DNA from: Verrucomicrobiota bacterium
GTDB taxonomy: Bacteria; Verrucomicrobiota; Verrucomicrobiia; Opitutales; Opitutaceae
Assembly (NCBI GenBank): GCA_016235555.1
Contig: JACRKC010000006.1
Coordinates: forward strand, 1-64,000
Length of the DNA: 64,000 bases
Direction of reading: 5' to 3'
Part shown: one piece after another, positions 1 to 9,928 of the stretch
Layout: each line of letters begins with the position of its first letter
Position numbering within the stretch: the stretch's first letter is position 1
Notes under the pieces: generated by a model
Told to the model about the DNA's origin: nothing
The model's input: the letters and a program-made list of their open reading frames with translations, nothing else
Databases searched by the model: none
Made by a program: the position numbers and the translations under genes

Positions 1-19
1 GGACGCCTCGTCCACGACT
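1..19. repeat. Right arm of family P2 hairpin repeat (cut by window edge)
   Basis: The window opens inside a GGACGCCTCGTCCACGAC arm, the same arm seen at 27,538, 43,941-44,018, 56,166/56,645 and 58,642. It lies about 90 bp upstream of the receptor start at 110. The left half is outside the window. Confidence 0.8.
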
Positions 20-109
20 CTCGCACGCTCGCGTGACTGATCCTTCCCCCTCCCACGGCCATTGACGTTTCCGGTTTGCCCGCCACGCTCGCCGCCGACC
101 CCACCCACC

Positions 110-2998
110 ATGACTCGCCGTTGGCTGGCCGCTTTTGTCGGCCTCGTCAGTCTCTCGTCCGCCTTGTTCGCCCAGACTTCGGCCGCCCGCCCTGAGCCTG
201 CCGGACGGGCGACCGGCTCCGTCGCCGGCCGCGTGTTCGAAAAGGCCACCGGCAAGTCGCTGCAAGGCGCCATGGTCCGCATCACCGGCACCCAGCTCAC
301 CGACTCCACCGACCCTGACGGACGTTTTCTTCTCTCCGCCGTGCCGACCGGCCCGCAAACCATCGAAGTCGAATACGTCGGCCTCGATCTCTTCCAACAG
401 CTCGTGAGCGTCGGCGCCGGTCGCATCACCGCGGTCGATGCCCCGATGAAGAGCGACATCCTCACACTCCAGCCCTTCGAGGTCGCCGAGGCCGCCCGCG
501 GGCAGGCGCTCGCCATCAACCAGCAGAAAACCGCCCGCGGCATCGTGAACATCGTCTCCGAGGAAACCTTCGGCGCGATGAACGAGGGCAACATCGGCTA
601 CGTCCTCCAGCGCCTGCCCGGCCTCACCGTCAACGAAAACGAGGACGGCGCCCCCGAGGGCGTCAACATCCGCGGCCTGCCTGCCGAGTTCAACGCGTTC
701 CAAGTCGACGGCAACCGTGTCGCGCGCGGCGGCTTCAACGCCCGCACGCTCGTGGCCGACGGCGTGGCCAACATCGAGGTCATCAAGGCCGCCACGCCCG
801 ACAAGGACGGTGACGCGATCGGCGGCACGATCAACGTCGTGTCGCGCTCCGCGTTCCAGCGCGATGGCCGCGAGATCCGCCTCGGTTTCAGCGGCACCTA
901 TCTCGGCCTCCCGGAAAAATGGGGCTACAACGGCCGCGCGACCTACACCGATCTCCTCGGCATTTTCGGCAACACCAAGAACCTCGGCCTCAGCATCACC
1001 GCCACGCACTACCTCGCCAACCGCTACTACACGAACAACGACACCGATTTCGGCGTGGCCAATCGCGCCAACAACCCGACCTACAATCTCCCCTCCGAGG
1101 TGTTTCTTTTCATCACCAACGCCTCGACCGAATACAACCTCCGCACCACCCGCTCCTCCGGCATCAACGCCACGCTCGATTTCCGTCTCGGCCCGCAGCA
1201 CACGTTTTATTTGAAGCCGCTCTTCAGCCACTACGACCTCGCCGCCCAGCGCTACATCACGCGCCCCTTCATCGACAACGGCCGCTTTCAGGACGCGATC
1301 ACCGGCCGCAAGACCTACCAGGTCCTGCAATATGACTACGGCCGCGGCACCGCGGGCGCCAACGGCTAGCGCGGCGAGATCCGTTATTCGGCCGATTTGT
1401 CGGACACGGAGAACGACCTCTGGTCGCTCGGTGCCGGCGGCCGCCACGAACTCGGCACCCTCACGATCAACTACGATGCGTTCTACTCCCACACCGTCAC
1501 GCGCCGCACGAGCAACCTGAACTTCATCGTCCGCAACGTCCCCTCGGCCCAGGGCTACTTCCAGTGGGAATACGATCTCTCCAACCGCCTCTATCCCCGC
1601 ATCCGCGTCATCAACGGCCTCGACCCGCGCAACCCCGCCACGATGAACCGCGCCGACCTCACCCTCGAGCCCGAGGATCGCATCGAGGAAACCGTGACCG
1701 CGAAAATCGACGCCGAGAAAAAATTCGTGACCGACCGCTTCGTGTTCGCGTTCAAGACCGGCGGGAAAATCCGCGCCACCTTCCCGCGCTTCGACCAGTC
1801 GCAGCAAAACTACACGACCGGCACGACGTTCCCCTACGCGCAGGTCGTGCGTCCCACCGACCGCGTCGTCCACAAACGCCCGCAATATCTCGAAGTCATC
1901 CCCGAAAAAGTGCGCGAACTCCTCGCGAGCAGCCCCGCGCTCTTCCCCTCCAACGTCTACGCCGCCAAGCGCGCCTCCGTCATCGAGGACTTCGCCGCCG
2001 AGGAGAAGACCGGCGCCGCCTACGCGATGGGCACCGTCCAGCTCGGCCGCCACACCACCATCCTCGGCGGCGTGCGCGTCGAGGCCAACTGGTGGGAGTC
2101 CCGCCGCAAGCAGGTCGACCAAGCCACGCTGCGCGAGACCCCCGTGAACAACGGCAGCTATTACACCAACGTCCTGCCCGGCCTCCATTTTCGCCACGCG
2201 CTCGGCCCCAATCTCATCCTGCGCGAAAGCGTCAACCGCAGCTACGGCCGCCCCACGCTCTCGCGCCTCACGCTGGGCCGCTCCGAGGACATCAACGGCA
2301 ACATCGCCCAGGGAAACCCCTACCTGCGCCCGACCACCTCCGACAATTTCGACGTGCAACTCGAGCGCTACACCGCGCGCGGCGGCCTCTTCTCCGTCGG
2401 TCTTTTTTGGAAGAAGATGCAGGGCTTCTACTACAACCAGAGCTACCGGTTCACCACGCTCGACGCCAACGGCGACGCCATTCCCGACCCCAACGGCACC
2501 CGCACCTGGCAGAAATGGCAGAACGCCGCCGGCGCCGACAACAAGGGCATCGAGCTCATCGCCCAGCAAAAACTCCACTTCCTGCCGAAACCGCTCAACG
2601 GCCTCGGCCTCTCGCTCAGCGCCACCTTCACCGACAGCGTCGCCCACTATCCGGACCGCCCGGGCGAAAAACTGCCGACCTATGGTTTCTCGCGCGCGAT
2701 GTTCAACGCCTCCGGCGACTACGTGCTCGGCCCCTTCCGCGGCCGCCTCAGCTACCGCTACCGCTCCGCTTATCTCGAAGGGATCGACACTACGCGATAC
2801 CTCGACGACTGGTTCGCCGCCCGCGAACAACTCGACGCCGAGGTCAGCTGGCGCCTCCGCAAGAACACCCGCCTCACGATCAGCGGCGAGAATCTCACGT
2901 CCCGCGTGCAAGCGTCCTATCAAGGCTACCTCCCCTACATCGAAGACAACAGCAACTACGGCTGGCGCGCGACCGTCGGCGTGGAGCTGACTTTCTGA
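110..2998 (+). pseudogene. TonB-dependent receptor interrupted by an in-frame TAG
   Basis: The ATG at 110 opens a signal peptide (residues ~1-22, ending ALFAQ). A carboxypeptidase-regulatory-like beta-sandwich follows (~36-110), then a TonB-box-like segment (LQPFEVAEA), a plug with the usual NIRGL and GDAIGGTINV motifs, and a beta-barrel ending in the aromatic-terminated GVELTF. Such receptors import large substrates (oligosaccharides, siderophores, cobalamin) across the outer membrane using TonB energy. Codon 420 (1367-1369) is TAG. The same frame then runs open to 2998 with barrel-like sequence on both sides, and no shift is needed. One base change would restore about 960 residues. It is therefore a recent nonsense mutation, a sequencing error, or a readthrough case. 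Without readthrough the product stops in the early barrel and should be non-functional. Substrate unknown. Confidence 0.85.
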
Positions 2999-3000
2999 GC

Positions 3001-3113
3001 GTGGCTGAGGCGTCCCGCCTCAGTTGGCACGTGGCAGTCGATCGTAGCGGCCGACGTGAGGAGGCCGGAAAGAGGCGCGCCGTGCAGTCCAGCCTCGTTA
3101 CCTCGGCTGCTAC
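3001..3113. repeat. Two hairpin repeats between convergent genes
   Basis: The gap between the receptor stop (2998) and the convergent sulfatase stop (3169) holds a P2-like single arm (GTGGCTGAGGCGTCCCGCCT, from 3001). An inverted pair follows at 3044-3113 (GTAGCGGCCGACGTGAGGAG ... CTCGGCTGCTAC). The second has a relative at 27,380-27,451. Either could act as a bidirectional terminator; that is inference. Confidence 0.6.
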
Positions 3114-3168
3114 CGACCGGCGCGCGCACAGGGCTTGTTCTTCGCCCTCTGCGCCTCGCCCACTCGCT

Positions 3169-4731
3169 TCAATCCAGCGGCCCCTTCTCAAAATCCGTCG
3201 AACTGACCCAGTTGGCCTGCAGTTTTTCACCGCGCATGTAGCGCTCGTAGAAACCGACGTGCGCGGTGTTTGAGTGCACGTATTTGTCGAACACCTCGCC
3301 CTGGCCGAACATCCGCGGGTCGCCCTGCGCTTTCAGCTCGGCATACAGCGCGGCCTTCAATTCGGCGCGCCGTTTCTCAGTCGCGGGCGAGGTCGCGAGG
3401 TTCTTCACCGCGTCGGGATCGGTCTTCAAATCGTAGAACTCGACCGGCGGGCGTTTGCCGAAACAGAGATCCCAAAACGGATCTTTGCCGGTGGCACGAC
3501 GGTGCTCGAGGATGACCGTCTTGGTCGCGCCGCCGTCGACGTTGAGGTAGCCCGTCTCCGGATTGCACGCGGGCCAGCGTGATGGCTCGAAGTTTTCGAG
3601 GTAGAGCTGGCCGTGCTTCACGATGCCGCGGATCGGAAAGCCGACGTCGTTGGGCCGGCCGATGTCGTGGCGCTCCATGCCGATGAGCACGTGGTCGCGC
3701 GCCGGATCGATTTGTCCCGACTGATCGACACGGAAGAGCGGCGTCAGGCTGCGGCCGGCGGGTTCGGCCATGCCGGTCTTCGCCCATGGCAGGCCGGCGA
3801 CGTCGATGAACGTCGGCGCAAGATCGACGAAGCTGATGTAGTCCGACACCACGCGGCCGCGGCCGGCGATGCCCTTGGCCCACATGGCGGCGAACGGCAC
3901 GTGGTTCGAGTATTCGTAGGCGCTGCCCTTGCCGCGCGGGAACGGCATGCCGTGGTCCGACGTGACGATCACGAGCGTGTTTTCGAGCAGCCCGCGGCGC
4001 TCGAGACTCGCGAGCATGCGGCCGAGGTGCGTGTCGAAGTGCTCCACCTCGAAGGCGTAGTCGAGCATGTCGTGGCGCACCGTCTCGTTGTCCGGCCAGA
4101 ACGCCGGGACGCGGTCGATTTCGTCAAGGCGGTGGCCGCCCTTTTTCACGCCCGAGCCGAACTCGTAACCGCGATGCGGCTCGATCGCGCCATACCAGAA
4201 CGCCCACGGCTGTCCCTTCGGCGCGGCCTCGAGAAAATCGTCGAAGTTGGCCGCGTAGTCGGCGTTGCCGATCTCGGCGGTCGGTGGCTTGAGTTTTTTC
4301 GCGTTGAAGGCGCGACCGGTCATCTGGCGCGGCTTGCCCGCCGCATCCTTGGCGACGCCTGGACCCCAACCTTTGGTCGTGTGCCCGACGAACCAGCCGT
4401 GGTCATTGAGCGCCTCGCCCCAGCCTTTGAATTCGGCGGGAAAATAGCAGAGATGGTTCGCCGCTTCCTTGAGTTGCCAGGAGTTGCGGCCGGTGAGGAT
4501 GCACGCGCGCGACGGCGCGCACTTGGCGTTGGGTGTGTAGGCGTGGGTGAAGAGGATGCCGTCGCGCGCCACGCGATCAAAGTGCGGCGTGCGCACCCAC
4601 TTTGTGCCATAGGCGCCGGCGTGCGCGCCCCAGTCGTCGGCGATGGCGAAGAGGATGTTGGGCGGGGCGGCGTGGGAAGCCGCGGCCAGTGCGAGCAAGG
4701 CGGCGGCGAGGGACGCGAGGTGCTGTTTCAT
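3169..4731 (-). CDS. Secreted sulfatase (formylglycine type)
   Basis: 520 residues from the ATG at 4731. A Sec signal peptide (~1-21, ending ASHA) is followed directly by the sulfatase N-terminal strand [12 protein letters not shown], with the metal-ligand Asp pair at 32-33. The activation motif C71-A-P-S-R with ACILTGR matches CxPxR, so Cys71 should be converted to formylglycine by a separate maturase not seen here. Further conserved parts are a TSDHG metal-binding stretch and the C-terminal [15 protein letters not shown] segment. The frame stays open upstream to 4818, but that extension is only repeat P9 and is rejected. This is the last gene of a minus-strand run with another sulfatase, an SGNH hydrolase and a TonB receptor, so a role in desulfating a polysaccharide is plausible. 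The substrate cannot be told from sequence alone. Confidence 0.92.
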   Translation of the reverse strand: MKQHLASLAAALLALAAASHAAPPNILFAIADDWGAHAGAYGTKWVRTPHFDRVARDGILFTHAYTPNAKCAPSRACILTGRNSWQLKEAANHLCYFPAEFKGWGEALNDHGWFVGHTTKGWGPGVAKDAAGKPRQMTGRAFNAKKLKPPTAEIGNADYAANFDDFLEAAPKGQPWAFWYGAIEPHRGYEFGSGVKKGGHRLDEIDRVPAFWPDNETVRHDMLDYAFEVEHFDTHLGRMLASLERRGLLENTLVIVTSDHGMPFPRGKGSAYEYSNHVPFAAMWAKGIAGRGRVVSDYISFVDLAPTFIDVAGLPWAKTGMAEPAGRSLTPLFRVDQSGQIDPARDHVLIGMERHDIGRPNDVGFPIRGIVKHGQLYLENFEPSRWPACNPETGYLNVDGGATKTVILEHRRATGKDPFWDLCFGKRPPVEFYDLKTDPDAVKNLATSPATEKRRAELKAALYAELKAQGDPRMFGQGEVFDKYVHSNTAHVGFYERYMRGEKLQANWVSSTDFEKGPLD

Positions 4732-4760
4732 GGGAACAGAGCGGGTAGTTTGGCGGGGAA

Positions 4761-4818
4761 GTGGCACGGGTCTCCTGACCCGTGACGATGGGCACACGGG
4801 TCGGGAGACCCGTGCCAC
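4761..4818. repeat. Family P9 hairpin repeat
   Basis: Inverted arms GTGGCACGGGTCTCCTGACC and ACGGGTCGGGAGACCCGTGC enclose a short spacer. Related copies lie at 24,893-24,948 and 41,870-41,928. It sits just upstream of the sulfatase start at 4731. Confidence 0.85.
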
Positions 4819-4860
4819 GAAATGAACAACGTTGGGTGAGAGTCAGACATTCTTTCCAAG

Positions 4861-4890
4861 TGCCCCGGGGCTTGCCCCGGGGATGTTTAC
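4861..4890. repeat. Family P5 hairpin forming the stop codon of the next gene
   Basis: The sequence is TGCCCCGGGGCTTGCCCCGG followed by GGATGTTTAC. The TTA inside GTTTAC is the complement of the TAA stop (4887-4889) of the sulfatase to the right. The same arrangement recurs at 41,971-42,000, and a third copy is at 43,081-43,110. Confidence 0.85.
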
Positions 4891-6818
4891 TGTTTGGCGG
4901 CCTTTTTCTTCCCGCGTTTTGGCGCGGCGGGCGGACCCGAATCGGGCGCGGCCCCGAGGTCCACGCGCAACTTTTCGAGGATGCGCGGAACGTAGGGCGC
5001 GTAACGGGCATCGGGCGCCGGTCCGCTCGCGGGCAGGGCGAGGATCGCGCCGCGGACGCCAGCCAGCTTCTCCGACCCGAGCGCTTCGAGGGCATGCAGA
5101 GCGGCGAGCGTCGTGAACACGTCGTGCTTGCTCCAATCGGCGAGCGCCGTGAGCACCGGCAGCGCGGCCACGAGATCCGCCCCATCACCAAATTGCCCGA
5201 GCGCCTCGGCGGCGGCGATGCGCACGCATGTGGCGGAGTCGGCGAGCGCCGCGCGCAGCGGAGCACGCGCCGGCGTGACCGCGGACGCCCCGCGCATCAG
5301 CAGGCCCATCGCGCCCCAGTAGCGCACGGCGCTGTCCGGGTCGGAAAGAAGTTTCGCCAACGCCGGTGCCGCCTCGGGCCGGAGCGATGAGGCGAGCTCG
5401 GCGGCGGCGACCACGCGCTCGTAGGGATATTTCGCATCGTCGTGGCCAAAATCGTAGGGTGCGAGCGAACCGGCGCGCGCGAGACGCTCACCCTCGGGAA
5501 CGAAGCCAAGATCGCGGATGCGGCGCGAGTGCGCCTGTTGCGCGGCGCGGAGTTTCTCGAGGACCGCGCGGTGCGCGGGCGAGGCGGCGAGGTTGTTCAC
5601 CTCGTCGGGATCGCTCTGGAGATCGTAGAGCTCCTCGGGAGATTTCGGCGTCCGCCAAAAGATCTGTTGGGCGGGCGTGGCCTTGCCCTCGTCGTAGATT
5701 TTTTTCCAGACGGCGGTCGTGGGCGTCTTGAACTGCGTGTCGACATGCTGGCCCTGCGAAAGATGTGGCAGGTAGTTGCGCAGATAAACGTAGCGGCCGT
5801 CGGTCACGCTGCGGACGAGATCGTAGCGCTCGTCCATCCGGCCGCGGAAGCCGTGGACGTAGGGCTGCGCGGGCGCGGCGAACTTCCCGAGAAACGCATA
5901 ACCCTGCATCCACGCCGGCGGGGCGAAGCCCGCGAGGCTGCACAGCGTCGGCGCGAAATCCGCGAAGCTCACCAACCGGTCCGTCGTGCCTCCTTCGCGA
6001 TAATCGGCCGGGCTGAGGTCGCGGAATTTCTCCGGGATGTGCACGAGCAGCGGCACGCGCAGGCCGGAGTCGGAGGGCCAGCGCTTGCTGCGCGGCATGC
6101 CGGAACCGTGGTCGGCCCAGTAAAACACGATGGTGTCCGCCGCGAGGCCGTCGGCTTCGAGTTGGGCGAGCACGGCGCCAGCGTCGGCATCGGCCGCCGT
6201 GACGGAGTCGTAGTAGAGCGCCCAGTCGCGCCGCACCTCGGGCGTGTCCGGGTGGTAAGCCGGCACGCGGACTTTGGCGGGATCGTGGAGCGGTTTCGCC
6301 GTGGGGCCGCCGCGGATGATCTGGCTTTCGTGGCTTTTCGTGGAGTTGAACACCGCGAAGAACGGTTTGCCCGTGGGACGGTTGCGCCAATGCGCCTGGT
6401 TCGAGGATGCATCCCAGACGGCCGGCGTCTTCGGGAGGTTGTAATCCTCCTTCACGCAGTTGGCGGTGTAGTAACCCGCCTCGCGCAGCAGCTGGGGGAA
6501 CATCTTCTGGCCCGCGGGATACGCGACCATGCTCCGCATGTGATCGCCACCGGACGACGGGCCGTGCACCCCGGAGATGATCGTCGTGCGCGTGGGCGCG
6601 CACACCGGCGCCGCGGACCACGCGTGCGTGTAGCGGAGGGCGCGCTGGGCGAATTTGTCGATGTTCGGCGTGGTCGCGTAGGCGTCGCCGTAACATCCCA
6701 TCTGCACCCCATGATCCTCGCTGGAAATCCACAGGATGTTCGGTCGGTCGGCGGCGGCGGTGCGCGCGAGAGAAACCAACAGGAGGGCAGCGACAGTCAG
6801 AGCGTGACGGAGGTTCAT
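4887..6818 (-). CDS. Secreted sulfatase with C-terminal HEAT-like repeats
   Basis: 643 residues from the ATG at 6818. A signal peptide (~1-23, ARTAAA) precedes RPNILWISSEDHG, which carries metal ligands E34-D35. The activation motif is C73-A-P-T-R, followed by TTIISG, giving a cysteine-type sulfatase. After the catalytic and small C-terminal sulfatase domains (LYDLQSDPDEVNNLA) the protein has about 150 extra residues. These contain alternating helical units such as LAKLLSDPDSAVRYWGAMG and IAAAEALGQFGD, typical of HEAT/PBS repeats. A basic tail (KRGKKKAAKQ) ends the protein. Sulfatases with a HEAT tail are common in Verrucomicrobia and Planctomycetes. The tail probably mediates protein or glycan contacts. 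The stop codon lies inside repeat P5. It is 101 bp downstream of the SGNH hydrolase gene, same strand. Confidence 0.92.
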   Translation of the reverse strand: MNLRHALTVAALLLVSLARTAAADRPNILWISSEDHGVQMGCYGDAYATTPNIDKFAQRALRYTHAWSAAPVCAPTRTTIISGVHGPSSGGDHMRSMVAYPAGQKMFPQLLREAGYYTANCVKEDYNLPKTPAVWDASSNQAHWRNRPTGKPFFAVFNSTKSHESQIIRGGPTAKPLHDPAKVRVPAYHPDTPEVRRDWALYYDSVTAADADAGAVLAQLEADGLAADTIVFYWADHGSGMPRSKRWPSDSGLRVPLLVHIPEKFRDLSPADYREGGTTDRLVSFADFAPTLCSLAGFAPPAWMQGYAFLGKFAAPAQPYVHGFRGRMDERYDLVRSVTDGRYVYLRNYLPHLSQGQHVDTQFKTPTTAVWKKIYDEGKATPAQQIFWRTPKSPEELYDLQSDPDEVNNLAASPAHRAVLEKLRAAQQAHSRRIRDLGFVPEGERLARAGSLAPYDFGHDDAKYPYERVVAAAELASSLRPEAAPALAKLLSDPDSAVRYWGAMGLLMRGASAVTPARAPLRAALADSATCVRIAAAEALGQFGDGADLVAALPVLTALADWSKHDVFTTLAALHALEALGSEKLAGVRGAILALPASGPAPDARYAPYVPRILEKLRVDLGAAPDSGPPAAPKRGKKKAAKQ

Positions 6819-6919
6819 GGGGTAAGGCGAAACCGAAGCCGACCCAGGTGCGGGTGTCAGCAGCATTTCGCCCGCCTGCGTCCGCGTTCTTGCTTTCGGC
6901 CCACCGCGCAGGCGCGAGG

Positions 6920-7660
6920 CTAACGCGACCTCGCTTCAGGCGCGCCCTGATCACGCGTCGGGAGAACCGCCGTCGATGGTTCGAGCGAAAGCGCGCGCAG
7001 CAGCACGGGCATGACCACCTGACGCCAGCCGTCGGCGTTGGGGTGAACGCCGTCGGGCACGAGTTTCTTGAAACCGGCCTCCCCCTGCTCACGGAGCAGG
7101 CGATTCCACGCCGTCGAATGGTCGATGAGCAGCAGGCCGCGGCGCTGCGCGGCGTCGCGGTAGAGCTGCTGGTAAGCATCCTGATTGCGCCGATGGCTCG
7201 GGTCACCTTCGGGTTTCCCGACGGCAGGGTTCATGATCTGCAGGATGATCTCGCAGCGGGGAAGCATGGTCGTGATGCGGTCGAGGATCGTGTCCACGTT
7301 GTGGCGCACGTTGTCGAGCGAGAGATCGAAGCGCGTGACGGCATCGTTGATCGCAAACTCGATGAACACGACGTCGGGTTTCTGCGCGACGACGGCGGCG
7401 TCGACATTCGCCGCGCCCCAGCCGGAGTGCTGGCCGCCGCGCGCACTGTTGGTGAGTTTGACGAGGCCGGAGAATGCCGCGTCGAGGGAGGCCTGAAGCT
7501 GCGGCACCCACACGCCGCCCTTGCTGAGGCTCGTGCCGTAGATGACGACGTGCTGCGGCCGACCGGCGCGCAGGGCCGTGATGAAGCGCGGGGCGGATGA
7601 TTCGGCCGCCGTGACAACGGAACCAAATGAAAGCAGCGCGAGAGCGACGAGGAGCTTCAT
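6920..7660 (-). CDS. Secreted SGNH/GDSL-family hydrolase
   Basis: 246 residues with a signal peptide (~1-19). SGNH block I reads YGTSLSKG with the nucleophile Ser44 (GTS in place of GDS). Block II is NSARGG (Gly75). Block III is FAIND with Asn105. Block V is PDGVHPN with Asp203 and His206. The full set of catalytic and oxyanion residues is therefore present. Members are esterases or lipases, often deacetylating polysaccharides. Only 6 bp separate it from the TonB receptor stop upstream, so the two are almost certainly co-transcribed. Together with the sulfatases this suggests removal of acyl and sulfate groups from a glycan. The exact substrate is inference. Confidence 0.9.
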   Translation of the reverse strand: MKLLVALALLSFGSVVTAAESSAPRFITALRAGRPQHVVIYGTSLSKGGVWVPQLQASLDAAFSGLVKLTNSARGGQHSGWGAANVDAAVVAQKPDVVFIEFAINDAVTRFDLSLDNVRHNVDTILDRITTMLPRCEIILQIMNPAVGKPEGDPSHRRNQDAYQQLYRDAAQRRGLLLIDHSTAWNRLLREQGEAGFKKLVPDGVHPNADGWRQVVMPVLLRALSLEPSTAVLPTRDQGAPEARSR

Positions 7661-7666
7661 GCAATT

Positions 7667-9886
7667 TTAGAAACTCAACGTGTAGGTCGTGCTCGTCTCG
7701 CGACCGCGGCCGAGCTTGTTCGACGGGTTGAGGTAGAATTTGTCGAACACGTTGTTGCCGTTGACGGCGAGGCTGTGACGGAGGCGTTGCTGTTTCCACG
7801 TGTAGCTGACGAAGGCGTTGACGAGTTGGTAGGGGCTGTGGAACTCCCGCGCGCGCGTCGCGGTGGCGGCACTCACGAGCGTGCCGCCGGTGTAGGTCCA
7901 GCCCGCGCCGACGCGCAGGTTCTTCAGCGCCCCGTCGAGGAACGAGTAGCGCACGACGGCCGACGCGGTCTTGTCCGCGACGAGCGTGAGCCGATCGCCG
8001 ATGAGCGAGGCGGTCTCGTGCTTGCGGATCTTGGCGTCGACGTAGCCGAGCGTGCCGAGGAGCGTGAGCGCCGGCGTGACACGCGCCGAAAAACTTAGAT
8101 CGGCGCCGCGCGCCTGCTCCTGGCCCTGGCCGAGGTATTGCGGCACGCCGGCGGGCGGGACGCCGGCGATGTAGTCGGGGTTGGGCGTGGCGATGTCGTC
8201 CTTGCGAATGTCGAACGCCGCGAGCGTGTAGGCGAACCGCTCGCCGCCGAAGACGCCCTTGACGCCGGCCTCGGGCCCGCGGCCGCGCTCCGGCTGCTGG
8301 ATGCGGCCCGTGCCGCCGTCGACGGCGACGCCGGTGTTGAGCGAGGCGCTGTAGTTGGCGAAGAGCACGAGCGCGTCGCCGGACACGCGGTAGTTGGCGC
8401 CGGTGCTGTAGGTGACCTTGTCATGCGCGCCGTAGCCCTTGCGGAAGTTGGCGGCAACGAGATCGTCGACGAGCGCGCTCACGTAGTTGTAGCGGGCGCT
8501 GGCCATCGCGATGAGGCGGTTCTCGAGGAGGCTGGCGCGGTAGCTGGCGGTGGCGCCCTTCACGAAGAAGCGGCGGAGCTGGAGATTGGTGAAGCGAGTG
8601 ACACGCGACAGATCGGCGGGGGTCCAGTCGGGGTTGCGTGGGTCGAGGTAGCGCATCGAATCCCGGAGCAGCGCGGTGTTGGCGATGTCGGCCGTGCTGT
8701 ATTGGATGCTGTGGTTCTCGAACGCCTGCCGGTAATAGTCGCCGGCGAACAACACCTGCTGCGGCACGCCCGCGGCGGTGAAGCGGCCGAGCAGATCGAC
8801 CTGCACCGAGTGCGCGCGGTCATACTGGTTCTGGTGAAACGGCGTGCGCGAGGTAAGCCGGCCGGTCTCGGGCACGTAGTTGATGCCCGAGGACCAGCGA
8901 TCCTGGTGAAATTCCTTCCACACCATCTCGTAGTTGACGCGTGCGCTCCACACGGGGCTGAAGCGATGCTCGATGCGCACGTTGGCGCCGTCGTAGTCGC
9001 GGATGTAGTGGTCGTTCGGCCCCATCTGATTGAAGCGGATGAGCGGCAGGTAAACGCTGCTGACCACGCCGCCGGTGCGCACGAGGGGGTTGGTGCCGCT
9101 CTGGCGCGAGCCGACCAGCAGGCCGACGGCGCCCGTGCCGCGGTTCGACGTGGTGCGCGACTGTTCCCAGTAGGCGGTGACGGACGTGTCGGGCGTGAGC
9201 TTGTAAGCGAGCGTGGCGGTGTAGATTTTGCGGCGGCTGTAGTAGTGCTCGAGGTCGGTCTTGTTGGTGCGGTAGCCGGTGGTGAAAAGATAAAAGAGCT
9301 TCTTCGGCACCAGCGGGCCGGTGGCTTCGAACTCGACGCGGTTCATGTCGTAGTTGCCGTTGGCGAGCGTGAGGCGGTAGCCGGGCGTTTCCTTCGGGCG
9401 CTTCGAGATGTAGTTCACGATGCCGCCGGGCTCGGTCTGGCCGTAGAGCGTGGACTGCGGACCCTTGATGACCTCGACCTGCGCGATGTTGGTGAGGTCC
9501 GCGGGGCTCGCGCGCGAGAGGCCGTCGCGCATCTGCAGCGGCTCGAAACCGCGCAGGCGGTTGCCGCCACCCGTGCCGCTGTCGGGATCGCGCGAGGTGA
9601 AGTTGGCGTTGAAGCGCATCTGCTCGTCCTGCTCGTAGAGGCGGAAATCCTCGATGAACTCCTTGGTGAGCACCTCGACGTCGTAGGGCAGCTCGAGGAT
9701 CTTCGCCCCCGTGCGCGTGCCGCTGATCGCCTCGGAGGCGACGTAGTCGTCGATGTGCTGCGAGGTGTTGACGGTGAACTCGGGGAGCACCGTTGCGTCG
9801 GGCGCGGGGCGCGCAGGACCGGGCGCAACCGTCTGCGCGACGGCGGCCACCGGCAGCGTGAGCAAAAGCAAACGGAGGGTTTTCAT
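7667..9886 (-). CDS. TonB-dependent receptor, FhuE/ferrichrome type
   Basis: 739 residues from the ATG at 9886. After a signal peptide (~1-18) comes a TonB-box-like LPEFTVN. The plug contains the RLRGFEPLQMRDGLSR segment, VEVIKGPQSTLYGQTEPGG and NYISKRP. A 22-strand-type barrel follows, ending TTYTLSF with the C-terminal Phe required for outer-membrane assembly. There is no N-terminal signalling (STN) or carboxypeptidase-like domain. The plug pattern is that of TonB-dependent siderophore receptors, but in this phylum the subgroup also occurs in carbohydrate loci. Its neighbours here (oxidoreductase 42 bp upstream, hydrolase 6 bp downstream) favour a catabolic rather than an iron role. Substrate unknown. 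Confidence 0.9.
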   Translation of the reverse strand: MKTLRLLLLTLPVAAVAQTVAPGPARPAPDATVLPEFTVNTSQHIDDYVASEAISGTRTGAKILELPYDVEVLTKEFIEDFRLYEQDEQMRFNANFTSRDPDSGTGGGNRLRGFEPLQMRDGLSRASPADLTNIAQVEVIKGPQSTLYGQTEPGGIVNYISKRPKETPGYRLTLANGNYDMNRVEFEATGPLVPKKLFYLFTTGYRTNKTDLEHYYSRRKIYTATLAYKLTPDTSVTAYWEQSRTTSNRGTGAVGLLVGSRQSGTNPLVRTGGVVSSVYLPLIRFNQMGPNDHYIRDYDGANVRIEHRFSPVWSARVNYEMVWKEFHQDRWSSGINYVPETGRLTSRTPFHQNQYDRAHSVQVDLLGRFTAAGVPQQVLFAGDYYRQAFENHSIQYSTADIANTALLRDSMRYLDPRNPDWTPADLSRVTRFTNLQLRRFFVKGATASYRASLLENRLIAMASARYNYVSALVDDLVAANFRKGYGAHDKVTYSTGANYRVSGDALVLFANYSASLNTGVAVDGGTGRIQQPERGRGPEAGVKGVFGGERFAYTLAAFDIRKDDIATPNPDYIAGVPPAGVPQYLGQGQEQARGADLSFSARVTPALTLLGTLGYVDAKIRKHETASLIGDRLTLVADKTASAVVRYSFLDGALKNLRVGAGWTYTGGTLVSAATATRAREFHSPYQLVNAFVSYTWKQQRLRHSLAVNGNNVFDKFYLNPSNKLGRGRETSTTYTLSF

Positions 9887-9928
9887 GGCAGCGTTGGTCA
9901 AAAATTCTGTTGCGGGCCCGGGACCGGC

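Noticed and set aside
1367-1369. Pyrrolysine or programmed readthrough at TAG
   Set aside because: No pyl genes or readthrough context are visible, and other genes here end in TAG normally.
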